NCBI GenBank assembly: GCA_004376375.1
Contig: SOJX01000049.1
Location: 1 to 64,000 of the forward strand
Reading direction: 5' to 3'
From: Planctomycetota bacterium
GTDB taxonomy: Bacteria; Planctomycetota; E44-bin39
DNA: 64,000 nucleotides
This document shows, piece after piece, positions 24,416 through 32,820 of this stretch. The notes beneath the pieces were generated by a model, which was not told where the DNA came from, made no database searches, and saw nothing but the letters and a program-made list of their open reading frames with translations. A program made the position numbers and the translations under genes. Position 1 is the first letter of the stretch. Each line of letters opens with the position of its first letter.

Positions 24416-25194
24416 ATTCCCTCTTCGTAAAAACGTGTCTGCTGATGATTCTGATGCTGCCCGCCGGGTGTGCGGCGCCGCCCGCGCTCCCTCCTCCCCC
24501 GGACAACAGACAGTATATTCTGGCCGAGGAGGAGCGTGCAGCGGAACAGCATTTGCGCCTTGCCGTTTTGATAAGGGACCACAAAATCGGGGAAATCGTC
24601 AGGCTGTTGAATTACCCGGACCCGTCGGTCGTCGCCGCGTCGACGGAGGCACTGGTTCGACTCGACGACCCCAGTGTCGCGGAGGCGCTCGAGCGGCGGC
24701 TCGACAAGGCCGTCAGCGCCGGGCTGATTGAGATGGAAAGCGGCCGGCCTCTTCCCGAGCAGCCCGTAAGGAGCCTGACGCACGCGGTGGCGCATTTCAC
24801 ACGACCGGAATCGGCCGTTATCCTCGGACGGGCGCTTCGCCTGCCGATCGCGCAGGTGAGGCACGATTCAGTCGTCGGCATAGCCGAAAGCAGAAGCGTT
24901 GATGCGTATCGGCTCCTGCTCAAGGCTTTCAACAGCCTGGTTGCCTCGACTAAAGCGCGGGATACCGACACTGATGCGGAACTGCCGGAATACATGGTTA
25001 TTGAATCAATCGGCCGCCTGCGTACGGTTGAAGCGATGAAGTTTCTTCAGGGCGTGCTCCAGCACAAGCGGCATGACCTGCGGATTCGCGCAGGCCGCGC
25101 CCTTGCGCCCTATCACCACCTGTTTCCCGGCCGTTTCGACCCGCTCCGTTTCCGCGTACCCACCGAAGGTAACCCAACAAAGGATGAAGGCTGA
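24412..25194 (+). CDS. HEAT-repeat lipoprotein
   Basis: The GTG at 24412 overlaps the TGA of the previous gene and follows GAGGAGGAGG. The 260-residue product has a lipoprotein signal peptide (lipobox LPAGC), then HEAT-like units, for example IVRLLNYPDPSVVAASTEAL, SVVGIAESRSVDAYRLLL and MKFLQGVLQHKRHDLRIRAG. The last codons (TKDEG and the stop) are formed by a heptamer repeat array, so the natural C-terminus may have been replaced. It is probably a periplasm-facing scaffold that works with the preceding gene. Confidence 0.8.
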   Translation: MNSLFVKTCLLMILMLPAGCAAPPALPPPPDNRQYILAEEERAAEQHLRLAVLIRDHKIGEIVRLLNYPDPSVVAASTEALVRLDDPSVAEALERRLDKAVSAGLIEMESGRPLPEQPVRSLTHAVAHFTRPESAVILGRALRLPIAQVRHDSVVGIAESRSVDAYRLLLKAFNSLVASTKARDTDTDAELPEYMVIESIGRLRTVEAMKFLQGVLQHKRHDLRIRAGRALAPYHHLFPGRFDPLRFRVPTEGNPTKDEG

Positions 25195-25225
25195 ATAAAG
25201 GATGAAGTCTGAAGGATGAAGGATG
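25180..25225 (+). repeat. Heptamer array, left flank of the S23 gene
   Basis: AAGGATG, AAGGCTG, a 4-base break, then AAGGATG, AAGTCTG, AAGGATG, AAGGATG. It covers the last codons of the HEAT lipoprotein gene and ends 4 bases before the stop of the convergent S23 gene. Confidence 0.85.
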
Positions 25226-25228
25226 AAA

Positions 25229-25615
25229 TTATTTTTCACCTTTCTTTTTGGCATTTATAATAATTGCCGTGATAATTGCGACTAGCTCTTCGGTCTCTGA
25301 AATGGGTGGTTCTAACCGCTTTTTGTCGACAATCTCGGAAGCTGTCAGCAAGCGAAGCCAATACAGGCTTTCTCTTGCTTCCTTCTGCGCGAGTGCATAC
25401 TTGTGAACGAAATCGGCCCTGCTTTCTCCCGATTGCGCTTCTTCAATATTTGCACCGATTGAAGTTGCGGATTTTAGATACTGCTTGCCGATGATCCAAC
25501 CTGCGCCGTCTTTTCCTTCCTGGAGCGTCTGGTAAAGCTTTATTGCCCGCAAAGCGTATTCAAACGCACGCTCTCTAATATCCCTCGGCTTACCTTCAGG
25601 TCTATTCTTTTTCAT
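25229..25615 (-). CDS. Four-helix bundle protein (S23/23S rRNA IVP family)
   Basis: The 128-residue product matches the four-helix bundle family first found in intervening sequences of 23S rRNA genes and related to the Avd accessory proteins of diversity-generating retroelements. Visible hallmarks are FEYALRAIKLYQTL, QYLKSATSIGANIEEAQSGE, ADFVHKYALAQKEARESLYW and the long last helix TEELVAIITAIIINAKK. It forms pentameric barrels in known members; the exact function is unclear. The ATG lies inside a heptamer array that also supplies AAGG 7 bases upstream. No reverse transcriptase or rRNA gene is nearby. Confidence 0.9.
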   Translation of the reverse strand: MKKNRPEGKPRDIRERAFEYALRAIKLYQTLQEGKDGAGWIIGKQYLKSATSIGANIEEAQSGESRADFVHKYALAQKEARESLYWLRLLTASEIVDKKRLEPPISETEELVAIITAIIINAKKKGEK

Positions 25616-25640
25616 CCTTCAACCTTCATACTTCATACTT
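25613..25640 (-). repeat. Heptamer array, right flank of the S23 gene
   Basis: Read on the minus strand: AAGTATG, AAGTATG, AAGGTTG, AAGGATG, ending in the ATG of the S23 gene. It ends 3 bases before the stop codon of the phosphoesterase gene. Confidence 0.85.
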
Positions 25641-25642
25641 TC

Positions 25643-26425
25643 TTACACGCCTTTTATCAGCCGCTCTCCGAGGAAGTCGTTGAGGTGGGGTTTTTCTCTT
25701 ATCTTGGCAGCCGTCTTTTCGACGTCGTACTCGACGCGGTGCCAGGTCATCGTTTTCGTTTCCCCGTCGAAGGTCACGTAGCAGGCGCGTGGGTCGCCGT
25801 CGCGCGGCTGGCCCACCGATGAGACGTTCACGAGGTACTTCCGGCCTTCTTCGAAGGTGAACGTTCCGTTCACCTGGGAAGGATGTATAAATTTCGCCTC
25901 TTCAAAGATGATGCCGGGCGTGTGCGTGTGCCCGACGATGCACAGCCACCTGGTCAGTTCAAAGGCATCGACCAGCTTCTTGGACAGCTCGCCCATTACC
26001 TCGTCGAGGTCGGTGCGAAGCAGGTATTCCTCGATCGGGTTCTGCGGCCCGCCGTGGACGAAAAGGATTCTGCCCTCTTCTTCCTCGTGCCTGCTTTTCA
26101 TTTCATTGCTCAGGAAGTTCCACCGCTTTTTCTTCGTCCTGGCGGAAAACAGGCCGGGTTTAAGGAGTTTGCGGTGCCAGTCGACGGCGTCGCGCGCATA
26201 CGCGCTGAATCCGTATGCCTGGTTGAGGGTAGCATACTCGTGGTTGCCCATCAGGTTGAGGTCGAGGTTCATTGCAATATCCAGGCAGGGCTCGGGGTCG
26301 GGCCCGTAACCGACGACGTCACCGAGACAGTAGACCTTCGTTATGGCCGGGTTGGTCCTGATATGGTCCATCACGGCCGTGAAAGCCTCGATGTTCGCGT
26401 GTATGTCGCTAACCAGAGCGAGCAT
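25643..26425 (-). CDS. Calcineurin-like metallophosphoesterase
   Basis: The 260-residue product has all metal-binding motifs of the YfcE/diadenosine-type phosphoesterases: SDIHAN, GDVVGYGP, GNHEYA, VHGG and VGHTHTP. Such enzymes hydrolyse phosphodiesters or phosphomonoesters with two metal ions; the substrate cannot be read from sequence. I chose the ATG at 26425, which overlaps the end of truA by 17 bases and follows GGGGC, as in a coupled operon. An in-frame start at 26464 would add 13 residues. Confidence 0.9.
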   Translation of the reverse strand: MLALVSDIHANIEAFTAVMDHIRTNPAITKVYCLGDVVGYGPDPEPCLDIAMNLDLNLMGNHEYATLNQAYGFSAYARDAVDWHRKLLKPGLFSARTKKKRWNFLSNEMKSRHEEEEGRILFVHGGPQNPIEEYLLRTDLDEVMGELSKKLVDAFELTRWLCIVGHTHTPGIIFEEAKFIHPSQVNGTFTFEEGRKYLVNVSSVGQPRDGDPRACYVTFDGETKTMTWHRVEYDVEKTAAKIREKPHLNDFLGERLIKGV

Positions 26426-27185
26426 TATCGAGCCCCGGATCAAAAGAGTCGTATGAAATCTCAACCAGCGTCAGCCCGCATGCGGGAAGAGTCGGCCCGG
26501 CCCGGCCGCGGTCGCGTGATTCGAGTATCGTACTCATATCTTCAGGTTTCAGACGCCCGCGCCCCATATCAAGCAGCGTCCCCGCAATTGCCCTGACCAT
26601 GTTGTAAAGAAACGCCGTTCCAGCCACGTCCATGTGGACGAAAGCCCCTTCCAGCGTCGCCGAAAGGCTCGTGAGCGTGCGGACGGTGTTTTGCCCTGCC
26701 TTAACCTCAGCGGCGAACGCGGCAAAGTCATGTTCTCCCTCGAGCGTTTTCATTGCCGCCTGTATCGCTTCCAGGTCAACCGGATGCTTCCAGTGGAGCG
26801 CGAAGCGTCCCGTGACCGGCCGGCGCACCGCACTGGTGTCGACCGTGTAGCGATAGCGCTTGCCCCGCGCGGAAAAACGCGAGTTGAACCCGGGCGGAAC
26901 CTCGACCGCCTCTCTTACCGCAATGTCTCCGGGCAGCTTGTCATTCAACGCGCGAACGAGGTTGGCGCAGGGGATCGGGTGTTCGGTCGCGAAGTTCGCG
27001 ACCTGGCCGAGGGCGTGAACGCCCGCATCCGTCCGCGAAGCGCCCTGTATGTCAATCTCTCCGCCGAGCAGAGCGGAGAGCGCGGCTTCGAGCTTCCCCT
27101 CTATCGTTTCCGGGACGTCTTTCTGCCTTTGCCAGCCGTGGTAACGCGTCCCGTCGTATTCAATCGTAAGCTTGATATTGCGCAA
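26409..27185 (-). CDS. truA: tRNA pseudouridine(38-40) synthase TruA
   Basis: TruA isomerises uridines 38-40 in the tRNA anticodon arm. The product (258 residues, normal length) carries LTIEYDGTRYHGWQRQ at the N-terminus, the catalytic Asp in ASRTDAGVHALGQV, and the C-terminal FLYNMVRAIAGTLLDMGRG. The start is TTG at 27185 with AAAGGA about 9 bases upstream. It is co-transcribed with the phosphoesterase gene, which overlaps its end. Confidence 0.95.
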   Translation of the reverse strand: MRNIKLTIEYDGTRYHGWQRQKDVPETIEGKLEAALSALLGGEIDIQGASRTDAGVHALGQVANFATEHPIPCANLVRALNDKLPGDIAVREAVEVPPGFNSRFSARGKRYRYTVDTSAVRRPVTGRFALHWKHPVDLEAIQAAMKTLEGEHDFAAFAAEVKAGQNTVRTLTSLSATLEGAFVHMDVAGTAFLYNMVRAIAGTLLDMGRGRLKPEDMSTILESRDRGRAGPTLPACGLTLVEISYDSFDPGLDNARSG

Positions 27186-27333
27186 GCGAGCATGTCCTTT
27201 TCGATGAAGTCCATTTTCGTTTCTTGTTTATCCGTGTCAATAAAAAATTCGGAAATTTGGTGTCCCCTCCCTGCTCCGATTTAATCTATACATAATTCCC
27301 GGAATCCGCTTTCGCGAATCAGTATGGTGCGGC

Positions 27334-28341
27334 CTAATACAATACCGTTTCAGCGATCTGGACTGCGTTGAGAGCGGCGCCTTTTAAAAGCTGGTCGGCA
27401 ACGACCCACATGGCGATGCCGTTGTCAAGGGCCGTATCTTTTCTCAGGCGCCCCACAAACACTTCGTCGCGTCCGGTGGCATGGATCGCCATCGGGTATT
27501 TATTCTCCCCGGGGTCATCGACGACTATAACACCGGGTGATTTCTCCAGCACCGAGCGCACTTCATCCATGCGTGCGGGCTTTTCGAGCTCCAGCCATAC
27601 GGCTTCCGAATGGGCGCGAACAACCGGTATGCGCACGCACGTGGTTGAAATCTTTATCGAGTCGTCGTGCAGTATCTTGTGCGTTTCCCGCGACATCTTG
27701 TGTTCTTCGTTCGTATAACCGTCTTCTACGAAGAAGTCGACGTGCGGGAGCGCGTTGAACGCGATCTGGTGCGGATAGACTTCAACCGAAGGTTGCCTGC
27801 CACTCATGATATCGCGCACCTGCCGGTCGAGTTCTTCCATCGCGGCCTTGCCGGTCCCTGAAACCGCCTGGTACGTTGCGCAGATAATCCGCTTGACTCC
27901 GAAGGCCCTGTGAATCGGCGCGACCGCGACAACCATCTGAATGGTGGAGCAGTTCGGGTTTGCAATCAGGCCGGAATGCTTTTTCGCATCTTCCGGGTTG
28001 ACTTCCGGGACGACAAGCGGAACGTCCGGCTCCATCCTGAACGCGGACGAGTTGTCGACGACAAGCGCGCCGGCTTCTACCGCGCTCGGCGCGAATTCCT
28101 TCGAGCGCGAGCTTCCCGCGGAGAAGAACGCCACGTCTACGCCGCCGAAAGAATCCTGCGAAAGCACCTGCACCGGAATATCTTCGCCCCGGAAGGAAAC
28201 GGTTTTACCCGCGCTTCTTTCGGAGGCGAGGGGCAGAAGTTTTCCAACCGGGTAGTCGCGCTTCGCCAGTATCGCAAGCAGTTCCTGCCCGACGGCGCCG
28301 GTAACGCCTGCAATAGCTACGGTTTGTTTGTCTTTTTTCAT
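27334..28341 (-). CDS. asd: Aspartate-semialdehyde dehydrogenase
   Basis: This enzyme reduces aspartyl phosphate to aspartate semialdehyde on the route to lysine, diaminopimelate, threonine and methionine. The 335-residue product has the NADP-binding GVTGAVGQELL, the catalytic Cys in ANPNCSTIQM, the substrate loop AVSGTGKAAMEEL and the C-terminal DNGIAMWVVADQL. Length and motifs are standard. It follows mogA by 15 bases on the same strand, an unusual pairing of amino-acid and molybdenum-cofactor genes. Confidence 0.95.
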   Translation of the reverse strand: MKKDKQTVAIAGVTGAVGQELLAILAKRDYPVGKLLPLASERSAGKTVSFRGEDIPVQVLSQDSFGGVDVAFFSAGSSRSKEFAPSAVEAGALVVDNSSAFRMEPDVPLVVPEVNPEDAKKHSGLIANPNCSTIQMVVAVAPIHRAFGVKRIICATYQAVSGTGKAAMEELDRQVRDIMSGRQPSVEVYPHQIAFNALPHVDFFVEDGYTNEEHKMSRETHKILHDDSIKISTTCVRIPVVRAHSEAVWLELEKPARMDEVRSVLEKSPGVIVVDDPGENKYPMAIHATGRDEVFVGRLRKDTALDNGIAMWVVADQLLKGAALNAVQIAETVLY

Positions 28342-28356
28342 CCGGTCACGTTCCCG

Positions 28357-28890
28357 TCACACTTCGCCGTGTTTCGAGATTTCCTCCGCGCAGTCCTGCA
28401 CCCGGCCGGCGATTAGCTCCAGCGTGTGCGGAATTGCGGGAAAAACCGCTTCAAGGCATTCCAGCGCGCCTTTCTTCGAGCCGGGCACGTTAATGATAAG
28501 CGTTTGTCCGACAGTCCCCGCCAGTGCGCGGCTGATAATCCCGTGCGGAGTTTTCCTGATGCTTACCGCGCGCATGTGCTCGCCGAAGCCCGGGATCTCG
28601 GTTTCGATTACCTGCCGCGTCGCATCCGGCGTAACGTCGCGCGGCGAAACACCGGTCCCGCCGGTGGTTACTATCAGGCTGCATTCCGATGAGCACTCAC
28701 GCAGAATGCCGCATATCGCGTCGATTTCGTCGGGTACGATTTCGTAGCGGGCTACCCCGAACCCGCGTTCTTCGAGGAACTTCTTCAGGGCCGGCCCGCT
28801 TGTGTCTTCCCGCTCTCCTTTGGAGCCTTTATCGCTTACGGTGATTACGGCGGCCGGAAATACTGTGCCCTTTCCTTTTTTTTTTGGCAT
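28357..28890 (-). CDS. mog: Molybdopterin adenylyltransferase (MogA/MoaB type)
   Basis: Proteins of this family adenylylate molybdopterin before molybdate insertion. The 177-residue product has AAVITVSDKGSKGEREDTSG, the nucleotide loop VTTGGTGVSPRDVTPDAT and INVPGSKKGALECLEAVFP. A clear GGAG site precedes the ATG. The MOSC gene that follows at 28966 is upstream in transcription, so the two form a small cofactor cluster. Whether it is MogA or MoaB cannot be settled from these motifs. Confidence 0.9.
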   Translation of the reverse strand: MPKKKGKGTVFPAAVITVSDKGSKGEREDTSGPALKKFLEERGFGVARYEIVPDEIDAICGILRECSSECSLIVTTGGTGVSPRDVTPDATRQVIETEIPGFGEHMRAVSIRKTPHGIISRALAGTVGQTLIINVPGSKKGALECLEAVFPAIPHTLELIAGRVQDCAEEISKHGEV

Positions 28891-28965
28891 GAAACTGCTC
28901 CTTTTTTGTGACTGCAGTATTATTTTTTTTCTCTTTCTTATATATGTTGTAAAGTAACTTCAGAT

Positions 28966-29757
28966 TCAAACTTCGCCTATCCACTTTTGCAAATTTTTAA
29001 AATTATCTATTAGTTTGCTTTTGGAAATTCCAGAATCTTTGTGTGTAATTAATGCAATTCGATAGTCTTCATGCTTACTGCATATTTCAATCATCTTAAG
29101 AAAATTCCCAAACTTGCTAGGTTCCGACCACTCATAATTATAATCAGGAGCTATAAAGGAGGCAACCTGATCTTTCGAAAGTTCTTCTTTGTGATATTCA
29201 TAGCCAGTTCGAACGGAATGACCATCTATCCTTCGAACCATAATACCCCATTTTTCTTCCTCGATTTCCAACGACAAAGCGCCGCCCATTACAGTTATAA
29301 ACCCTTTTATTTTCATATCTTCCTCCCTTCCAATTATAATAGTGTCACTTGGTCTTACATGGCCTCCGACGACAACTTTGCAGAAAATTCCCTCGCGTGG
29401 CATAACGCAATCACCGACTGTTTCGTATATCGCGCACCGGTCGTGGCATTCTTTCCCGATCTGTGTAACCTTGAGAACCGGGCTGCCGGAGAGTTTCAGT
29501 ATCGTACCGACGGGCAGTTCCTTTAGTACGATCCCCTCGGTCAGGAAGTTTTCGCCGAACGCGCCCGGGGGGAGTTCCGCGCCCTTTCCCCGCATCGGCT
29601 CGACGGATTCGGTGGCGAGCAGCGAAACCTGCCGGTGCCAGTCCCCCGCGTGCGCGTCGCCTCCGATACCGTGGCCGGGAAGGAGCTCGGCGCTCTCAAC
29701 CGGTTTCTTCGCAGTTCCCTTTTGATCGCTTTTGCAGACGGCGATTATCCGCCCCAT
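28966..29757 (-). CDS. MOSC-domain protein fused to an AT-rich unknown domain
   Basis: Residues 1-147 form a complete MOSC domain (GDAHAGDWHRQVSLLATESV, GAFGENFLTEGI, CHDRCAIYETVGDCVMPREG with the sulfur-carrier-type Cys). MOSC proteins handle sulfur for molybdenum enzymes. Residues 148-263 are a different, unrecognised domain in much more AT-rich DNA. It begins MKIKGFITVMGG, and this Met has its own strong GGGAGGAAG site 4-5 bases upstream. So a second protein of 116 residues (28966-29316) may be made from the same frame. The fusion may result from loss of the MOSC stop codon. The start at 29757 follows GGGG; the end of comM lies 10 bases away. Confidence 0.75.
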   Translation of the reverse strand: MGRIIAVCKSDQKGTAKKPVESAELLPGHGIGGDAHAGDWHRQVSLLATESVEPMRGKGAELPPGAFGENFLTEGIVLKELPVGTILKLSGSPVLKVTQIGKECHDRCAIYETVGDCVMPREGIFCKVVVGGHVRPSDTIIIGREEDMKIKGFITVMGGALSLEIEEEKWGIMVRRIDGHSVRTGYEYHKEELSKDQVASFIAPDYNYEWSEPSKFGNFLKMIEICSKHEDYRIALITHKDSGISKSKLIDNFKNLQKWIGEV

Positions 29758-29767
29758 TATAACCCCG

Positions 29768-31297
29768 TTACGCATCGCGCAGGTCGAAACAGCGGTATTG
29801 GATTGCCTCTGAAACGTGTTCGGTCGTCAGGACGTCGCTTCCGGCCAGGTCGGCGATGGTTCGGGCGACCTTCAGCACGCGTGCATGCGCGCGTGCCGAA
29901 AGCGCGAAACGGTCCACAGCTTCGCGAAGGAGCGGCTTCGTACCGTCCCCGAGTACGCAGAACTCCTTCATTTCGCTTTCCGTCATTCCCGCGTTTGTGC
30001 ATGTCACGCGACCCTTGAAGCGCCGGTCCGATGTCTCGCGCACCTTTTCGACCTGCTTGCGCATTTCCCCGCTTGTCGCCGACTTGGCCGGGCCGGTAAG
30101 GTCGTCGTATGAGACGGCGCCCACCTCGATCTGGAGGTCGATCCTGTCCATTAGCGGCCCCGAGATTCTCGACCTGTATTTCTCGATCATGTACGGCGTG
30201 CAGCGGCATTCGCGTTTAGGGTGCGTCATGTAGCCGCACGGGCACGGGTTCATTGCCGCAACAAGCGTAAAATTTGCGGGAAAAGAGCTCGTGCCGGCCG
30301 CACGCGAGATAACGATCTCGCGGTCCTCGAGCGGCTGCCTGAGCAGTTCCAGCGTTCGGCGATTGAATTCGGGCAGCTCGTCCAGGAAAAGCACGCCGAG
30401 GTGCGCCATTGACACTTCGCCCGGCCGCGGCACCGCCCCTCCCCCGACAAGTCCGGGCTCTGATATCGTGTGGTGCGGCGAGCGGAACGGGCGCGTTGTT
30501 ACCAGCGTCTGCCCGCGTTTTATCATTCCCTGTATGGAGGCGATTTTCGTGACTTCAAGCGCTTCCTCGATGGAGAGCTCGGGCAGAATCGTCGGCAGGC
30601 GCTGGGCAAGCATCGACTTGCCGCTTCCGGGAGGGCCGACCATCATGAGATTGTGCCCGCCGGCAGCGGCTATGACAAGCGCGCGCTTGGCCTGTTCGTG
30701 CCCGCGGACGTCCGCGAAATCCACGGGCGCGCTTTCGCGTTTCTTCCAGAGAGATGCAAGGTCAACCCGCGAGGGCTCCATTACTTTTTTCCCGGCAAGG
30801 AGCCTCGCCGCGTCCACGAGGTCGGATACTGCATACACCTCGATATCTTCCACGGCCGCGGCTTCCTGGGCGTTGTCTCGTGGGACGACAATCCCTTTGA
30901 ACCCCGCATCACGCGCGGCAAGCGCCATCGGCAGGCAGCCGCGGACCAGACGGACCGTTCCGTCGAGCGCAAGCTCACCAATCACGGCAAAGTCGGAAAT
31001 ATTCTGAAATACAAGTTGATCACTCGCAGCCAGGACGCCCAGTGCGATAGGCAGGTCGTATACAGGCCCTTCCTTTTTCAGATCCGCCGGGGCGAGATTA
31101 ACAGTCGTGCGGCCGCGGGGAAGCTGGTAGCCCGAGGCTTTCAAAGCCAGAAACACCCGCTCACGGCTCTCGTTAATGGCCTTATCGGGCAGCCCGACTA
31201 TCACGACGCCGCCAAGGCGTTTGGTTATGCCGACCTCGATCTCGATTGGAACGGCCGAGATGCCGGTCAGTGTTACGCTGGGAATTTTTGCAAGCAT
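29768..31297 (-). CDS. comM: YifB/ComM-family Mg-chelatase-like ATPase
   Basis: ComM is a hexameric AAA+ helicase that aids branch migration during natural transformation. The ATG at 31297 gives the normal family start MLAKIPSVTLTGI. The product (509 residues) has the N-terminal ChlI-like domain (VVIVGLPDKAINESRERV), Walker A GPPGSGKSMLA, Walker B GVLFLDELPEF, and the four-cysteine stretch NPCPCGYMTHPKRECRCTP typical of the family. An ATG at 31366 would add 23 residues without family support. Confidence 0.93.
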   Translation of the reverse strand: MLAKIPSVTLTGISAVPIEIEVGITKRLGGVVIVGLPDKAINESRERVFLALKASGYQLPRGRTTVNLAPADLKKEGPVYDLPIALGVLAASDQLVFQNISDFAVIGELALDGTVRLVRGCLPMALAARDAGFKGIVVPRDNAQEAAAVEDIEVYAVSDLVDAARLLAGKKVMEPSRVDLASLWKKRESAPVDFADVRGHEQAKRALVIAAAGGHNLMMVGPPGSGKSMLAQRLPTILPELSIEEALEVTKIASIQGMIKRGQTLVTTRPFRSPHHTISEPGLVGGGAVPRPGEVSMAHLGVLFLDELPEFNRRTLELLRQPLEDREIVISRAAGTSSFPANFTLVAAMNPCPCGYMTHPKRECRCTPYMIEKYRSRISGPLMDRIDLQIEVGAVSYDDLTGPAKSATSGEMRKQVEKVRETSDRRFKGRVTCTNAGMTESEMKEFCVLGDGTKPLLREAVDRFALSARAHARVLKVARTIADLAGSDVLTTEHVSEAIQYRCFDLRDA

Positions 31298-31384
31298 AGT
31301 CTCACGAAATTTAAAAACTTTCCCCGGAATTTCCCGCCAAGCGCGGAGTATATCACGCGTTTTCAAAGAGTGTCAAGGTTAAAA

Positions 31385-31476
31385 GGTCACTCGGTCACTC
31401 GGTCACTCGGTCCTCCGGTCTTATTAAATTAAGAATATGACCGAAAGACCGAGAGACCGAGGGACCGAATGACCGA
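31385..31476. repeat. Self-inverted octamer array (GGTCACTC family)
   Basis: Left arm: three GGTCACTC and one GGTCCTCC (31385-31416). Right arm: GACCGAAA, GACCGAGA, GACCGAGG, GACCGAAT, GACCGA (31439-31476), a degenerate inverse of the left unit. The AT-rich loop is about 20 bases. It lies between the divergent comM and Memo genes. The unit is 8 bases, like the array at 7-62. Confidence 0.85.
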
Positions 31477-31527
31477 TCCGCGATTTCACTTGCGTTGAGA
31501 TACAGGTGGCGATAGAATGTTCCAATC

Positions 31528-32820
31528 ATGGACGAGGCACCACAGTTCCCGCTTCCCGAGAAACCCGCCCTGAGGCCTGATTTGCAGGCGTTCCCCGTTA
31601 AGCTCGAGGACGGCGGCGAAGCGTTTCTTTTTAACGACCCGCTCTCTCTTGCCCCGGGAAACCCGGTCGTTCCCACCGGGGCCATGGCGATAATCGAATT
31701 TCTCGACGGCAAGAACGATATGCGTGAAATCCAGGCGGAAGTCGTTCGCCACTTCGACGGGACGCTGGTCCCGCTTGAAATCATAGAAGACCTCGTCCGG
31801 CAGCTTGACGAGAATTACATGCTTCTTTCCGACCGGCTTCAGCATTTTTTCACTTCCTATGCGGCCCAGCCCATCCGGGAACCGATACATGCGGGACAGG
31901 CGTACCCGGAAAACCCGGATGAACTAAGGCCGTTTCTCGACACGGGTTTTACACACGAAGACGGCCCGGGAGAAACGAAGGTTTCGGCAGACGGCAAGGA
32001 ACTGGTAGCGCTTATCGCGCCGCACATCGACATGAACGTTGCCGCAAGCTCGTTTGCCTGGGCGTATCGCGCCGTCCAGGACAATGAGCCCGCCGATCTG
32101 TACGTCATTCTCGGCGTCGCCCACATGGCCGCACAGACACACCTCGGGGAGTATATCCCGCTACTCCTCACCAGGAAGGATTTCGCCACGCCGCTGGGCA
32201 CTCTGGAGACGGACGCGGATTTTGTCGACTCGCTCGCAAAGCGGTTGAAATTCGACGCCTTTGCCGGCGAGCTTATCCACCGCCAGGAACACTCCGTCGA
32301 GCTTCAGGCCGTGTGGCTTGCGCACATGCTCGGAGGGAAGAAAGAATTCAAGATAGCGGCCGGGCTGATCGGCGGGTTCCACGAGCAGGTCAATGAGAAA
32401 AAACGGCCGGAAGAAGACCCTAATATCGTTAACATGATTGAATCCCTTCGCGGCGCAATCAAGGACTATCCCGGGCGCGTCTGCGTGATATCCGGGTCCG
32501 ACCTCGCTCACGTGGGCCCGAAATTCGACGGTACTCCGGCTCTTGATGATGAGACTGTAAAACGCGTCGAATCGAAGGACCGGGAAATGCTTGCCCACCT
32601 CGAAGGTCTCGACCACGGCGCTTTCTATGATTACATCGTCGATGAGAAAAACGAGCGCAATATCTGCGGGTACGGCTCGATTTACACCACGCTTGCAGTA
32701 ACGTCCCCGACGGACGCGCGGCTTCTGGCCTACGACCAGTTCCACGAAGAACCGACCCAGTCACTGGTGAGCTTCACCTCAATGGCCTTCTTCTGCAAAC
32801 CCACGGGGGGTAAGAAATGA
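31528..32820 (+). CDS. Memo-family protein with PqqD-like N-terminus
   Basis: The 430-residue product begins with about 100 residues that look like a PqqD/winged-helix module (FLDGKNDMREIQAEVVRHFD, IIEDLVRQLDENYMLL). The Memo domain then follows in canonical order: IHAGQAYPENPDELRPFLD, LIAPHIDMNVAASSFAWAYR, ILGVAHMAA, RQEHSVELQAVWL and CGYGSIYTTLAV. Memo is related to extradiol dioxygenases. This copy has no AMMECR1 domain and no radical SAM partner next to it. Its stop overlaps the ATG of the HEAT lipoprotein gene (ATGA), so the two are coupled. Confidence 0.85.
   Translation: MDEAPQFPLPEKPALRPDLQAFPVKLEDGGEAFLFNDPLSLAPGNPVVPTGAMAIIEFLDGKNDMREIQAEVVRHFDGTLVPLEIIEDLVRQLDENYMLLSDRLQHFFTSYAAQPIREPIHAGQAYPENPDELRPFLDTGFTHEDGPGETKVSADGKELVALIAPHIDMNVAASSFAWAYRAVQDNEPADLYVILGVAHMAAQTHLGEYIPLLLTRKDFATPLGTLETDADFVDSLAKRLKFDAFAGELIHRQEHSVELQAVWLAHMLGGKKEFKIAAGLIGGFHEQVNEKKRPEEDPNIVNMIESLRGAIKDYPGRVCVISGSDLAHVGPKFDGTPALDDETVKRVESKDREMLAHLEGLDHGAFYDYIVDEKNERNICGYGSIYTTLAVTSPTDARLLAYDQFHEEPTQSLVSFTSMAFFCKPTGGKK

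Larger units (their letters stand above)
25180..25640. mobile_element. Putative S23 cassette with inverted heptamer flanks
   Basis: The left array (25180-25225, AAGNNTG units) and the right array (25613-25640, the same unit inverted) enclose only the 387-base S23 four-helix-bundle gene. The element lies between the convergent ends of a lipoprotein gene and a phosphoesterase gene. Empty versions of the same inverted-array design are at 12577-12638 and 15516-15607. Mobility is inference from symmetry; there is no transposase and I see no target duplication. Confidence 0.45.

Noticed and set aside
25229..25615. Avd protein of a diversity-generating retroelement
   Set aside because: No reverse transcriptase, template or variable repeat is found near the S23 gene.
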